Of a stretch of DNA of 64,000 bases, positions 10,210 through 18,894 are shown piece after piece (within the stretch, counting starts at the first letter, position 1; each line of letters begins with the position of its first letter). A program made the position numbers and the translations under genes. The stretch lies in the NCBI RefSeq assembly GCF_016722785.1, contig NZ_JAEQNE010000002.1, forward strand, positions 1-64,000, written 5' to 3'. The notes under the pieces are model-generated. The model saw only the letters and a program-made list of their open reading frames with translations, did no database searches and was not told the origin of the DNA. Source of the stretch: Ramlibacter monticola (GTDB lineage: Bacteria; Pseudomonadota; Gammaproteobacteria; Burkholderiales; Burkholderiaceae_C).

Positions 10210-10983
10210 ATGACTGCACCCACACTCGAAGGGCGCGTGGTGCTCGTCACCGGCGGCGCGACCGGCATCGGCTTCGGCGCGGCCAAGCGCCTGATCGAAC
10301 ACGGCGCGATCGTCTACATCACGGGGCGCCGGCAGGACGTGCTCGACACGGCTGCCGGGAAGCTTGGAAAAGGGACCCATGGCATCCGGGCCGACGCCAG
10401 CATCAAGGCCGACATGCAGCGTGTCGCAGACGACATCAAGGCCGCGCATGGCCAACTCGACATCCTCTTCGCCAATGCCGGCGGTGGTCACGCCACGCCG
10501 CCGATGGATTTGACCGAGTCGCAGATCGACAGCGAGCTGTCCATCAACATCAAGGGCGTCGTGCTGACGATGCAGACGATGCTCGGGGTGCTGCGTAACG
10601 GCGCTTCGGTTGTCCTCAACGCCTCGATCACCGCCGACATGGGCCTGCCCGGCTTCGCGGTGTACGCCGCGACCAAGGCGGCCGTGCGTTCGCTCGCGCG
10701 AAGCTGGACGACCGACCTCAAGCACCGCGACATCCGCATCAACACGATCAGCCCTGGCGTGGTGCCGACCGAGGGCTACGGCCACGAGCAGAAGATGACG
10801 GACCGGCAGGTTGCCGATTACGTCGAGCGCGTCGCGACCGAGATCCCGGCCGGCCGTGTCGGCACGGCCGAGGACATCGGCGACGCCCTGGTCTTCCTGG
10901 CATCCGACCAGAGCCGCTACATCCGCGGCGTCGACCTGGTCGTCGATGGCGGCATGACGCGCGTCTACGCTGGCAAGAACTGA
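10210..10983 (+). CDS. SDR family NAD(P)-dependent oxidoreductase
   Basis: The 257-residue protein is a classical short-chain dehydrogenase/reductase. The cofactor motif TGGATGIGFGAA lies at residues 14-25, NAGGG at about 95, a catalytic Ser in NASIT, and YAATKAA (Tyr and Lys) near 155. The C-terminal cofactor loop SPGVVPTEGY is present. The substrate is unknown. It follows the reductase remnant closely and is followed after 12 bases by a truncated monooxygenase, so it probably belonged to a small oxidoreductase operon. Confidence 0.9.
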   Translation: MTAPTLEGRVVLVTGGATGIGFGAAKRLIEHGAIVYITGRRQDVLDTAAGKLGKGTHGIRADASIKADMQRVADDIKAAHGQLDILFANAGGGHATPPMDLTESQIDSELSINIKGVVLTMQTMLGVLRNGASVVLNASITADMGLPGFAVYAATKAAVRSLARSWTTDLKHRDIRINTISPGVVPTEGYGHEQKMTDRQVADYVERVATEIPAGRVGTAEDIGDALVFLASDQSRYIRGVDLVVDGGMTRVYAGKN

Positions 10984-10995
10984 GGCCAGCACGAA

Positions 10996-11232
10996 ATGCC
11001 GAACAACACACAGGATGAAGTCCACATCGTCTGCGAGCTGCGCTGCTCAACCGAGAACCGCGACCGCGTGCGCGAGCTCGCGCTGCGGTTCGTCGAGCCG
11101 GCGCGGGCCGAGCCGGGCTGCCTTTACTACGACCTGCACCAGAAGCGCGGTGCGCCGGACACGTTCTTGATCATCGACGGGTGCCGTCCCTCGCGCAGCT
11201 CAGCGACCCGCCGGCGGCGGCGATATCACTAG
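10996..11232 (+). pseudogene. Antibiotic biosynthesis monooxygenase (ABM) domain, truncated
   Basis: The first 60 residues are a normal ABM ferredoxin-fold domain ([19 protein letters not shown], then [16 protein letters not shown] and FLIIDG). Such small dimeric proteins oxidise quinol-like or signal molecules. After FLIIDG the frame becomes arginine-rich and stops at 11232, without the final helix and strand. In the next frame the codons after 11180 read [14 protein letters not shown], which resembles an ABM tail, so an internal deletion with frame change is likely. An IS630 transposase remnant begins at the same point. Confidence 0.75.
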
Positions 11233-11242
11233 CTAGCTAGTG
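11227..11242. repeat. 16-bp perfect palindrome at IS630 remnant end
   Basis: The sequence cactagctagctagtg is its own reverse complement. It contains the TAG stop of the IS630 transposase remnant and nested CTAG/TA steps. IS630-family elements insert at TA within CTAG-like targets, so this may be a target or junction product. It is also where the monooxygenase reading frame ends. Confidence 0.6.
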
Positions 11243-11308
11243 TCCTGAGTCAGAGGTTCGCAGACAAAAGCTCTCGATGCTTGCGAAGATGTCGTCTGCG
11301 GACGTCCT
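11237..11308 (-). mobile_element. IS630-family transposase, C-terminal remnant
   Basis: Read on the minus strand, the last 23 codons before TAG at 11237 contain ADDIFASIESFCLR and end TSDSGH. This is the characteristic C-terminus of many proteobacterial IS630-family transposases. No upstream transposase sequence is left in this frame. It marks a deletion or recombination endpoint beside the truncated monooxygenase. The stretch 11309-11523 up to the permease start holds no gene that I can support. Confidence 0.75.
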
Positions 11309-11523
11309 CGCCGAGACGCCTCGGTGAACACGACTCCGTCTTCCTCAGCTCGCGCTGCCCGGGTACGATCGAAAACCTCGGTGCGCCCGGGTTGCTCATC
11401 GCGGCTGGAGTTCCATGCAAGCGATGCCCGCCGGCCCCGGGCTGGTCCGTTTGCAAGCCGCGCGCAGTCCACTTGAGAATCGGGAATGCTGTTCAGACGA
11501 GCGGAACCACTTCGGGGTGCCCC

Positions 11524-12582
11524 ATGGCGGAACGTCAACGCGAGCTGACCCGAACGCTTCTCGGCGCTATCTTCCTGGGCGGGTTGATCGTGGCGTCGCT
11601 CTGGATCCTGCGGCCGTTCGTTGCCGCCGCGATTTGGGCGACGATGATCGTCGTCGCCACGTGGCCCGTGCTGTTGTGGTTCCAGGCTCGGTTGTGGAAG
11701 CGCCGGTGGCTTGCCATTGCCGCAATGACCGCGGTGTTGCTGCTCGTGTTCGTAGTACCGCTGGCGCTCGCGATCGGCACGGTGGTCCTGAACGCAGACG
11801 AACTCGTCACGTGGCTGAAATCGATGGCCAGCTTCCGCATGCCGACGCCCCCGGACTGGATCGCCCGTCTGCCCTTCATCGGGTCGAAACTGACGCTGGC
11901 CTGGGAGCAGGCCGCAGCGTCAGGCGTCGAGGGGCTGCTGTCGCGAGCGATGCCTTATGCGGGAAGGTTGACGCAATGGTTGGCCTCGGAGGCCGGCAAC
12001 GCAGGAGTCCTGTTCATTCAGTTCCTGCTGACGCTGATTCTCACGGCGTTGATGTACGCGAGCGGCGAAGCCGCCGCGCTGGTCGTTCTACGCTTCGGCC
12101 GCCGCCTGGCGGGGGACCGCGGCGAGAACGCCGTGCGGCTTGCCGGCCAGGCAATCCGCGGCGTCGCGCTCGGGGTGGTCTTGACGGCGGTCGTGCAGGC
12201 TGCACTCAGCGGGATCGGGCTGGGTGTGGCTGGAATTAAGTTTGCCGGGCTGCTCACGGCGGTGGTTGCCTTCTTGTGCATTGCGCAGGTCGGCCCGTCG
12301 CCGGTGCTGGTTCCCGCGGTGATCTGGCTTTATTGGAGCGGCGAGACGACGTGGGGCACGTTCCTGCTCGTCTGGTCCATGGTCGTTGTGATCATGGACA
12401 ACTTCCTTCGGCCCGTGCTCATCAAGCGTGGCGCTGACTTGCCGCTGTTGCTGATCTTTGCTGGCGTGGTTGGTGGGCTGCTGGCATTCGGTCTGGTGGG
12501 TGTTTTCGTCGGCCCTGTCGTGCTCGCAGTGGCCTATACGCTGCTCCGAGCCTGGATCGACGACGACAGACTCGACCCATAG
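11524..12582 (+). CDS. AI-2E family transporter (YdiK/PerM-like permease)
   Basis: The 352-residue membrane protein has the PF01594 layout: an N-terminal pair of hydrophobic helices (TLLGAIFLGGLIVASLWIL and following), an amphipathic middle, and four or more C-terminal helices including ILTALMYASG, LLTAVVAFLCIAQVGPSPVL and LLLIFAGVVGGLLAFGLVGV. The family exports small molecules or ions, with autoinducer-2 export shown for one member; the substrate here is unknown. The ATG at 11524 starts MAERQRELTR; upstream codons read into IS debris and are excluded. Confidence 0.88.
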   Translation: MAERQRELTRTLLGAIFLGGLIVASLWILRPFVAAAIWATMIVVATWPVLLWFQARLWKRRWLAIAAMTAVLLLVFVVPLALAIGTVVLNADELVTWLKSMASFRMPTPPDWIARLPFIGSKLTLAWEQAAASGVEGLLSRAMPYAGRLTQWLASEAGNAGVLFIQFLLTLILTALMYASGEAAALVVLRFGRRLAGDRGENAVRLAGQAIRGVALGVVLTAVVQAALSGIGLGVAGIKFAGLLTAVVAFLCIAQVGPSPVLVPAVIWLYWSGETTWGTFLLVWSMVVVIMDNFLRPVLIKRGADLPLLLIFAGVVGGLLAFGLVGVFVGPVVLAVAYTLLRAWIDDDRLDP

Positions 12583-12652
12583 CGCCCCACTATGTTGTGG
12601 GGTGTCCCGACCGGTGCCACAACAAGTTACCCTGCGCCGCAGTCGGGAGACC

Positions 12653-13120
12653 TTGAGCGCACAATGGTCCAATAGTCTCGAGCGATTCCCTGCCGGGGCT
12701 TTCGGTGGGAGGCTGCAAATCGATGCTCCACGACGCTCGCACGACAGCGAGAATGATCCAGGCGCCGCGGCGGATGCTGCAGTCGCGGCATGGGCGGAAA
12801 TCGACGCGCTGCTCGCGCCGGTTCTCGGCCGGCGCGGTGTAGCCGCGCTGTACCAGCGCAGCGTCCATCTGACGCTGACCACCCGCCCGTGGCTCGCCCC
12901 CGCCCGGGATGGACTGCTGCAGCCAGGCGGGCTCGCCCCATTGCACACCGCCCTGGCCGCACAGGACGGTTTGACCGCCGCCGCCGCCAGCGCGGAACTG
13001 CTGGCGAACTTCCGCGTTCTGCTGGTCAGCCTTCTCGGTGAGTCGTTGACCACCCGACTGCTGGCTCCGCAGCAACGCGCGCCCCCGCACGGCGACGCCG
13101 CCAAGGAATCCCAGCCATGA
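12653..13120 (+). CDS. Uncharacterised protein preceding KaiC-like gene
   Basis: I do not recognise a family. The likely folded part runs from AAADAAVAAWAEIDALLAP to LRVLLVSLLGES-like C-terminal sequence and appears all-helical, about 110 residues. No ATG suits this frame. TTG at 12653 follows a GGGAGA sequence at 12645-12650, but the spacing is short, so the exact start is uncertain. The stop overlaps the KaiC-like ATG by four bases, so the two are coupled. By context it could be a regulatory partner of the ATPase/kinase pair. Confidence 0.6.
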   Translation: MSAQWSNSLERFPAGAFGGRLQIDAPRRSHDSENDPGAAADAAVAAWAEIDALLAPVLGRRGVAALYQRSVHLTLTTRPWLAPARDGLLQPGGLAPLHTALAAQDGLTAAAASAELLANFRVLLVSLLGESLTTRLLAPQQRAPPHGDAAKESQP

Positions 13121-14631
13121 ATGCCGCCAACGACCGAGCGATCATCCACCGCCTCCTCACCGGAGTGCCCGGCCTCGACGACGTGCTGGGAGGCGGCCTC
13201 CCCGAGTTCTCCTTCAACGTCATAGCGGGCCCCCCGGGGTCCGGCAAGACGACGCTGGCGCACCAGATCATGTTCGCGCTGGCCAGTGCGGAGCGTCCGG
13301 CCCTCTACTTCACCGTCCTGGGTGAGCCGCCGGTGAAGATGCTGCGTTACCAGCAGCAGTTCGATTTCTTCGACGCCGGCAAGCTGCAACACGCCATCCA
13401 TTTCATCAACCTCGCGGAGGAGGCGGCCTCGGGCGACCTCGGCAAGGTGCTGCATCGCATCCTGGCTGAAATCGAGGCGAAGGGACCGGGGCTCGTATTC
13501 GTCGACTCCTTTCGCTCGCTCGCGACCACGGGGGCGGACGGCGCGGTGCCCCTGCGCAACCTGCAGGAATTCGTGCAGGAGCTGGGTGTGCTCATGACCA
13601 GCTGGCAGGCGACCACCTTCCTCGTCGGCGAGTACCCGGGCAACGACAACAACCCGGTGTTCACGGTGGCCGACGGCCTGATCTGGCTGCGCCAGAGCGA
13701 GCAGCGCAACTCGGTGGTGCGCAAACTGGAGATCGCCAAGATGCGAGGGCAAGCGACCCTGGCTGGCCTGCACTCGTTCCGCATCGACAGCGCCGGCATC
13801 CACGTGTTCTCGCTGCCCGCGCTGGACCGGCCGCAACTGCGGGCGGCCCCGCATCCGTCGCGGCAGCGCGTGCGCATGGGTGTCGAGGGGCTGGACGACA
13901 TGCTGGGGGGCGGTCTGCCGCGCGGCTACTCGCTCCTGGTGGCCGGCCCGTCGGGCGCCGGCAAGAGCATCCTCGCCTCGTCCTTCCTGGTGGAAGGGGC
14001 GGCCGAGGGCGAAACGGGCGTCCTGGCGACCTTCGAGCAGCGCCCGGGCCGCTCGCGCGGGAGGGCGCTGGCGGAGCTGATCGCGGCCGGCCGCGTGGGC
14101 GTCATCGATGCGCGAGCGCCCGGCTTGTCGGTTGACGAGATCTGCACGTTGCTGGTCGCCGAAATCACGCGCCTGAAGGCCACCCGGGTGGTGATCGACT
14201 CGCTGTCGGGATTCGAACTCGCCCTTGCGCCGACATTCCGCGAAGACTTCCGCGAATCGCTGTCACGCATGGTGCTGGCGATCGCCAGTACCGGCGTGAC
14301 CATCTTCATGACCTCCGAACTGGAGGATCGGTTCCTCGACCTGCGCTTCAGCCCCTACGGCACCGCCTTCCTCACCGACGCGATCATCGTGCAGCGCTAC
14401 GTCGAGGTCGACAGCCGCCTGCTGCGGGTGATGGCCGTCGCGAAGGTGCGGGACAGTGCGCACTCCAACGAACTGCGGCTGTTCCACATCGACGACAACG
14501 GCATCCGGCTGGGAGGCATGCTGCACCAACACGAAGGCTTGCTGGGTGGCCGACCCACCCTGCGCAAGAGAGACCCAGGAGAGCCCATCGATCCCAGCTG
14601 GGGAAGCCCGAATCCGGAGAAGAGCTCATGA
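13117..14631 (+). CDS. KaiC-like circadian-clock-family double ATPase
   Basis: The 504-residue protein has two tandem RecA/KaiC domains. Walker A motifs are GPPGSGKTTLAH at about residues 38-49 and GPSGAGKSILAS at about 277-288. Walker B-like strands are LVFVDSFRSLA and RVVIDSLSGFEL. The EE pair that follows the first strand in cyanobacterial KaiC reads GE in domain 1 and EQ in domain 2. The region matching the KaiC phosphosites (before TDAIIVQRYVE) lacks a Ser-Thr pair. It is probably a signalling ATPase, not a clock oscillator; no KaiA or KaiB is nearby. ATGA overlaps link it to the upstream small gene and the downstream histidine kinase. Confidence 0.88.
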   Translation: MNAANDRAIIHRLLTGVPGLDDVLGGGLPEFSFNVIAGPPGSGKTTLAHQIMFALASAERPALYFTVLGEPPVKMLRYQQQFDFFDAGKLQHAIHFINLAEEAASGDLGKVLHRILAEIEAKGPGLVFVDSFRSLATTGADGAVPLRNLQEFVQELGVLMTSWQATTFLVGEYPGNDNNPVFTVADGLIWLRQSEQRNSVVRKLEIAKMRGQATLAGLHSFRIDSAGIHVFSLPALDRPQLRAAPHPSRQRVRMGVEGLDDMLGGGLPRGYSLLVAGPSGAGKSILASSFLVEGAAEGETGVLATFEQRPGRSRGRALAELIAAGRVGVIDARAPGLSVDEICTLLVAEITRLKATRVVIDSLSGFELALAPTFREDFRESLSRMVLAIASTGVTIFMTSELEDRFLDLRFSPYGTAFLTDAIIVQRYVEVDSRLLRVMAVAKVRDSAHSNELRLFHIDDNGIRLGGMLHQHEGLLGGRPTLRKRDPGEPIDPSWGSPNPEKSS

Positions 14632-15737
14632 ACCCCAATGTCCTTTCTTGCCGAGGTGCGACCATGAAGAGGGATTCTTCCCGCAGGGGCTCCACCCGGG
14701 GCCCCAGCCCGCTGGAAGTGCTGGCCGTCGAGGCGTCGGCCTTGCGAACCGAACTGGTGACGCTGCGACAGAAGCTCGCCAGTGTCGAACGAGACCTGAG
14801 CGCAGCAGGTGGCGGAGTCCTGCACGAGACCAATCAAGAACTCGTGGTGGCCGCCGTGCGCGCCCATGAAATCGCGGACGCGGCGCGCACCGCCCTGGAG
14901 CGCGTGAGCAGCCCGGCCGCCCCCGCAGTTGCCATGGCGCGGCGGGATTGGCCGGAGGCCTTCGACGATCTGCGAGAGGCCAACGAACGACTCGTGGTGG
15001 CGGCCCTGCACTCGCAGGAGCTGGAGGAGGAGGCGAAGCAAGCCTACCGCCAGTACGTGGCCTTCTTCGCCACCGTGGCCCATGAACTGCGCAATCCGCT
15101 CCTGCCGCTGCGGCTGGCGGCGCGCATGCTGGATCGTGCGCACGACGACCCCGAGATGCTGGCCAAGCTGCAGGCCACCATCACCGGGCAGGTGAATCAC
15201 ATCGCACGCCTGATCAGTGACCTTCTGGACGGCGCACGCGTGAGTACCGGAAAATTCCGGCTTGAGCGGGTGAGCGTCGACCTGGTTCGACTACTGGCGC
15301 TGGCCATCGAGTCCTTCCTCCCGCTGGCGGAAGGGCGCCACCAGAAGTTCAGCAGTGCGATGCCGGCGGGTGCGGTGCCGGTGTTTGCCGATCCGGTGCG
15401 GCTGGTGCAGGTCTTCGGCAACCTGCTGGAGAACGCCTCCAAGTACACGCCCGAGGGCGGCGAGCTCGGGTTGGTCGTCAGCGTCCAGGGGCCGAATGTG
15501 GTGGTCGCCATCTCCGACAACGGCATCGGTATCACCCCGGAGGCGCTGCCGCATCTGTTCAAGATCTTCGTGCAGGACGCCCATGCCGTGGCCTTCGACC
15601 GGGCAGGCTTCGGCATCGGGCTCGCCGTCGTGCAGGAACTGGTCCTCGAGCATGGCGGCGCCGTCGTCGCGACCAGCGCGGGGAAGGGCCGGGGGAGCCA
15701 GTTTCGGGTCACTCTTCCGCTTGAAGTGCCGGCGTGA
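14628..15737 (+). CDS. Sensor histidine kinase, soluble
   Basis: The 369-residue protein has an N-terminal coiled-coil-like region with two similar NQELVVAAV / NERLVVAAL segments (around residues 68 and 122). The dimerisation H-box VAHELRNPLLPL has its phospho-acceptor at about His152. The catalytic ATPase domain shows N-box NLLENASKYTP, G1 SDNGIGITPE and G2 GFGIGLAVV. No membrane helix or recognised input domain is present, so input probably comes by protein contact, plausibly from the overlapping KaiC-like ATPase. No response regulator gene is adjacent. A second in-frame ATG at 14664 is a possible alternative start. Confidence 0.9.
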   Translation: MNPNVLSCRGATMKRDSSRRGSTRGPSPLEVLAVEASALRTELVTLRQKLASVERDLSAAGGGVLHETNQELVVAAVRAHEIADAARTALERVSSPAAPAVAMARRDWPEAFDDLREANERLVVAALHSQELEEEAKQAYRQYVAFFATVAHELRNPLLPLRLAARMLDRAHDDPEMLAKLQATITGQVNHIARLISDLLDGARVSTGKFRLERVSVDLVRLLALAIESFLPLAEGRHQKFSSAMPAGAVPVFADPVRLVQVFGNLLENASKYTPEGGELGLVVSVQGPNVVVAISDNGIGITPEALPHLFKIFVQDAHAVAFDRAGFGIGLAVVQELVLEHGGAVVATSAGKGRGSQFRVTLPLEVPA

Positions 15738-15839
15738 GCCATAGCGCCCTTCGTCCGGCGGCCATCAGCCGGGCCCGGCCCTTGTGTTCGGAAACGCACG
15801 GACACAGGGGTGTGAATTCCCCATGCTCTGGAGGACCAC

Positions 15840-16721
15840 TTGAAGGCCCGGATGAACCCCATCACCATCTTCGTTGTCGCGGCGATCGCGCTGGCAGGCG
15901 CGGGACTCGCATTCCTCGGCTGGCTGCAGGCGGCCGTGGCCTTGTGGGTGGTCGCGGCGGTCGTCGCCGCCTCGCTCAAGATGGCCAACACCTGGCAGAA
16001 GTTCGTCGTGCTGCGCGCGGGCAAGCTGCAAGGGGTCCGCGGACCTGGCCTGTTTGCCATCATCCCCGTCGTTGACACGGTAGTGGCCGTGATCGACGAG
16101 CGCATTCAGACCACCGCGTTCAACGCGGAGCAGGCGCTGACGCGCGATACGGTGCCTGTGAATGTTGACGCGATCATTTTCTGGCACGTGCACGACGCGC
16201 AGAAGGCAGCGCTGGCCATCACGGACTACCGGCAGGCGATCGACCGCGTGGCTCAGACGTCGCTGCGCGAGATGATCGGGTCGTCGATGCTGGCCGCTCT
16301 GCTATCGGACCGGCGCGCGGCCGACCGCCAGCTCGGGGAAGAAATCGGCGCCAAGACCGTCGAGTGGGGCGTGACAGTGCGATCGGTCGAAATCCGCGAC
16401 GTCGCGATCCCCGTGGCGTTGCAGGACTCGATGTCGCGCCAGGCGCAGGCCGAACGCGAGAAGCAGGCCCGGATCATCCTGGGCTCGGCCGAAGCCGAGA
16501 TCGCGGCGCGGTTCGTCGAGGCGGCCCGCGTCTACGCCGGCCAGCCGGGTGCCTTGCAGCTGCGGGCGATGAACATCGTCTACGAGACCACGAAGGAGCG
16601 CGGGACGACGATCTTGATCCCGAGCGCGATGGTCGACAGCATGAACCCCGCAGCCGTCGCCGTCGCCTTGGCGACGGCCCAAGCGGGTGCCCCGGTTGCA
16701 GCGGAAACACCTGTGCACTAG
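15840..16721 (+). CDS. SPFH/Band 7 protein, slipin-type
   Basis: The 293-residue protein has a hydrophobic N-terminal hairpin (IFVVAAIALAGAGLAFLGWL and a second helix) followed by a Band 7 domain with GPGLFAIIPVVDTVVAVIDERIQ and DTVPVNVDAIIFW, and an Ala/Glu-rich helix QAQAEREKQARIILGSAEAE. This matches slipin/stomatin membrane scaffold proteins. The start is chosen as TTG 15840 because GGAGG at 15830-15834 is ideally spaced for it; an ATG at 15852 is the alternative. It follows the kinase after about 100 bases and may share its transcript. No NfeD partner gene is seen. Confidence 0.87.
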   Translation: MKARMNPITIFVVAAIALAGAGLAFLGWLQAAVALWVVAAVVAASLKMANTWQKFVVLRAGKLQGVRGPGLFAIIPVVDTVVAVIDERIQTTAFNAEQALTRDTVPVNVDAIIFWHVHDAQKAALAITDYRQAIDRVAQTSLREMIGSSMLAALLSDRRAADRQLGEEIGAKTVEWGVTVRSVEIRDVAIPVALQDSMSRQAQAEREKQARIILGSAEAEIAARFVEAARVYAGQPGALQLRAMNIVYETTKERGTTILIPSAMVDSMNPAAVAVALATAQAGAPVAAETPVH

Positions 16722-16730
16722 TCCACTGAA

Positions 16731-16895
16731 TCATTGAAATGGCACCGGCTGGATTCGCCGGGAAGGGTCCGCGTATTTCCACTTGATCGGCTTTGGATCC
16801 TTGTTGTGCTCGCGGATGTATCGCATCAGCTTTTTCTCCAGATCCGATGTGAAGATTCCTCGGGCGATCACGTCGCGCTGGATCCGGCTGAATTT
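16731..16895 (-). mobile_element. IS630-like transposase, C-terminal remnant
   Basis: The minus-strand frame ending at TGA 16731 reads FSRIQRDVIARGIFTS, then KKLMRYIREHNK and KWKYADPSRRI, a good match to the C-terminal part of DDE transposases of the IS630 group. An in-frame stop lies just before it (16896-16898) and the rest of the gene is gone. The fragment fills nearly the whole gap between the slipin gene and the alcohol dehydrogenase, ending about 8 bases before that gene's ribosome site. It differs in sequence from the remnant at 11237. Confidence 0.8.
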
Positions 16896-16916
16896 TCAAC
16901 TCAAGGAGGCCTGTCC

Positions 16917-18014
16917 ATGTCCGCCATGATGAAAGCTGCAGTCTTCGTCGAACCCGGTCGCATCGAGGTCGTGGACAAGCGAATCCCGGATGTCGGGCCG
17001 AACGACGCCCTGATCCGCATCACGACGACCACGATCTGCGGCACGGACGTCCACATCCTCAAGGGCGAGTACCCGGTGGCCAAGGGCCTCACGGTGGGCC
17101 ATGAACCCGTGGGCGTCATCGAAAAACTGGGCAGCGCCGTCGCCGGCTACAAGGAAGGGCAACGCGTCATTGCGGGCGCGATCTGCCCCGACTTCAACTC
17201 ATACGCCGCACAGGACGGCGCACCTTCGCAGGATGGCAGCTACCTGGTTGCGAAAGGCCTGTGCGGCTGTCATGGCTACAAGGCCACGGCAGGCTGGCGC
17301 TTCGGCAACCTGATCGATGGCACGCAAGCCGAGTACGTGCTGGTGCCGGATGCCGTGGCGAACCTGGCGCCGATTCCGGATGGCCTCACCGACGAGCAGG
17401 TGCTGATGTGCCCGGACATCATGTCCACGGGATTCAAGGGCGCTGAGAACGCCAACATCCGCATCGGCGACACGGTGGTCGTCTTCGCTCAGGGGCCGAT
17501 CGGCCTGTGTGCCACGGCGGGCGCGCGCTTGCTGGGTGCGACCACCATCATTTCCGTGGACGGCAACGATCACCGCCTCGAAATCTCCCGCAAGATGGGT
17601 GCGGACGCTGTGCTCAACTTCAGGAACTGCGACGTCGTCGCCGAGGTCATGAAGCTGACCGGCGGGAAGGGCGCGGACTCCGCCATCGAGGCCCTGGGCA
17701 CGCAGGGCACCTTCGAGTCCGCGTTGCGCGTGCTCAAGCCGGGCGGCACCTTGTCCAGCCTCGGGGTCTATTCGAGTGACCTGACCATTCCCCTGTCGGC
17801 GTTCGCGGCCGGCCTGGGCGATCACAGGATCAACACGGCGCTGTGCCCGGGCGGCAAGGAGCGCATGCGACGCCTCATGAACGTGGTGGCGTCGGGACGC
17901 GTCGACCTAGGTCTTCTCGTCACGCACCAGTACAAACTGGAACGGATCGTCGAGGCCTACGAGCTCTTCGCCCACCAGCGCGATGGTGTGCTGAAGGTGG
18001 CGATCAAGCCCTGA
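16917..18014 (+). CDS. Zinc-dependent (secondary) alcohol dehydrogenase, MDR family
   Basis: The 365-residue enzyme belongs to the medium-chain zinc dehydrogenases. The catalytic zinc ligands are in ICGTDVHI (about residue 39) and VGHEPVGVIE (about 62). The Rossmann segment AQGPIGLCATAGARLLG lies near 190. The structural-zinc four-Cys lobe is not evident, which resembles the tetrameric secondary alcohol/isopropanol dehydrogenases, whose PDIMSTGFKGAE-like segment it shares. It likely oxidises a small alcohol with NAD(P). AAGGAGG at 16903-16909 sets the ATG at 16917. The upstream region is an IS remnant, so its promoter may have been acquired with the insertion. Confidence 0.88.
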   Translation: MSAMMKAAVFVEPGRIEVVDKRIPDVGPNDALIRITTTTICGTDVHILKGEYPVAKGLTVGHEPVGVIEKLGSAVAGYKEGQRVIAGAICPDFNSYAAQDGAPSQDGSYLVAKGLCGCHGYKATAGWRFGNLIDGTQAEYVLVPDAVANLAPIPDGLTDEQVLMCPDIMSTGFKGAENANIRIGDTVVVFAQGPIGLCATAGARLLGATTIISVDGNDHRLEISRKMGADAVLNFRNCDVVAEVMKLTGGKGADSAIEALGTQGTFESALRVLKPGGTLSSLGVYSSDLTIPLSAFAAGLGDHRINTALCPGGKERMRRLMNVVASGRVDLGLLVTHQYKLERIVEAYELFAHQRDGVLKVAIKP

Positions 18015-18048
18015 CGGCGTCGGCCGGGCGGCTTGTTCGCTGCGCTCG

Positions 18049-18271
18049 TCACCCGGGTGCGTTGCGCCGGGCCTTGACCGCCGCCGGCGAGATGCCGGGT
18101 CGGCCGCCCTTGACGTCGGCCTGCGTACATCCGCGAGAACAGCCCGTTCATCCTGACCAACGCCTCGCGGGCCATCACGCGTATGCGACGCAGAGGATGG
18201 TTGGCGGGCACAAAGTCGTCCGGGCGACGCATCGTGAACAAGCCTTCGATGAACCTGTCGGAGCCGCGCAT
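18049..18271 (-). pseudogene. IS5-type transposase, N-terminal remnant with frameshift
   Basis: From ATG 18271 the minus strand reads MRGSDRFIEGLFTMRRPDDF, then VPANHPLRRIRVMAREALVR and FSRMYA, the start of a common IS5/IS1182-like transposase. After about residue 47 the match continues one frame over (ADVKGGRPGISPAAVKAR) to a stop at 18049. No DDE domain remains. It separates the metabolic block from the conjugative element. Confidence 0.8.
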
Positions 18272-18894
18272 GAGTCGGAATCGACTTGGATCGAACGACT
18301 GATTTTCGGCCCCGAGTTCAGTGAGGCGAAGGTTGGCAACGGGTCGGGAGTGCCAGTTCAAGCCGCGTGCAAGCGGCCTCTCGCGAGTCCAGTTCGCTGC
18401 GGCGCTGGGCAGAGTCAGCAGCACCTTCGATACCGGTCGTTGGGGATGACGCACGCAGCGCCGAGGAATGACCGCGATCTGGCCGGAATCGTGAGTTCGG
18501 GCGTCGGCGGCGACGGACAGCAACCGCTGCACTGCGGCTGCTCGCGAAGAAGAAGTGAACTTCCGGAATGGGTCGTGTCTTGTCGGTTGCACGTGGTGTC
18601 CCGTTGACGCTAAGCCGTCATTCGCGCTGAGCCTCCGACCTGTACCTGTGTTCACGCTCCATCCCAGTTTCGTTCGACTGGGTGCGGTTCGACCCGACCA
18701 TCCGCAGATAGATGGTGCGTGGTGGGTGGGCTTGCCTGGTCGACCCACGCTACCACGTCGTTCTCGCCGTCAAGGTCTGCGCGCTCGCGGGGCGAGCGCT
18801 TGCGGCCTGCGGCCGTCTGTGAACCCTGACAGCTGCGCTGCGCCGTGGTGCTCCGGTCTCGGGCAATCCCGCCCGACACAGACCGGAGTTCGCC
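18272..18894. other. Gene-free junction between metabolic island and conjugative element
   Basis: No reading frame in this stretch resembles a protein that I recognise on either strand. The radC ribosome site (cggag near 18884-18888) lies at its right end. It probably contains the left boundary of the element, but I see no att repeat or tRNA end. Confidence 0.5.

Noticed and set aside
12088..13854. 588-codon minus-strand frame opposite the KaiC-like gene
   Set aside because: It is an antisense shadow; the plus strand has clear Walker motifs and coupled starts.
13117..14631. True circadian-clock KaiC
   Set aside because: The phosphosite Ser-Thr pair is not evident, the paired glutamates are altered, and KaiA and KaiB are absent.
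18272..18894. Attachment site or integrase at the left border of the element
   Set aside because: I found no tRNA 3' end, no matching direct repeat at the other side within the window, and no integrase gene, so the border type cannot be claimed.
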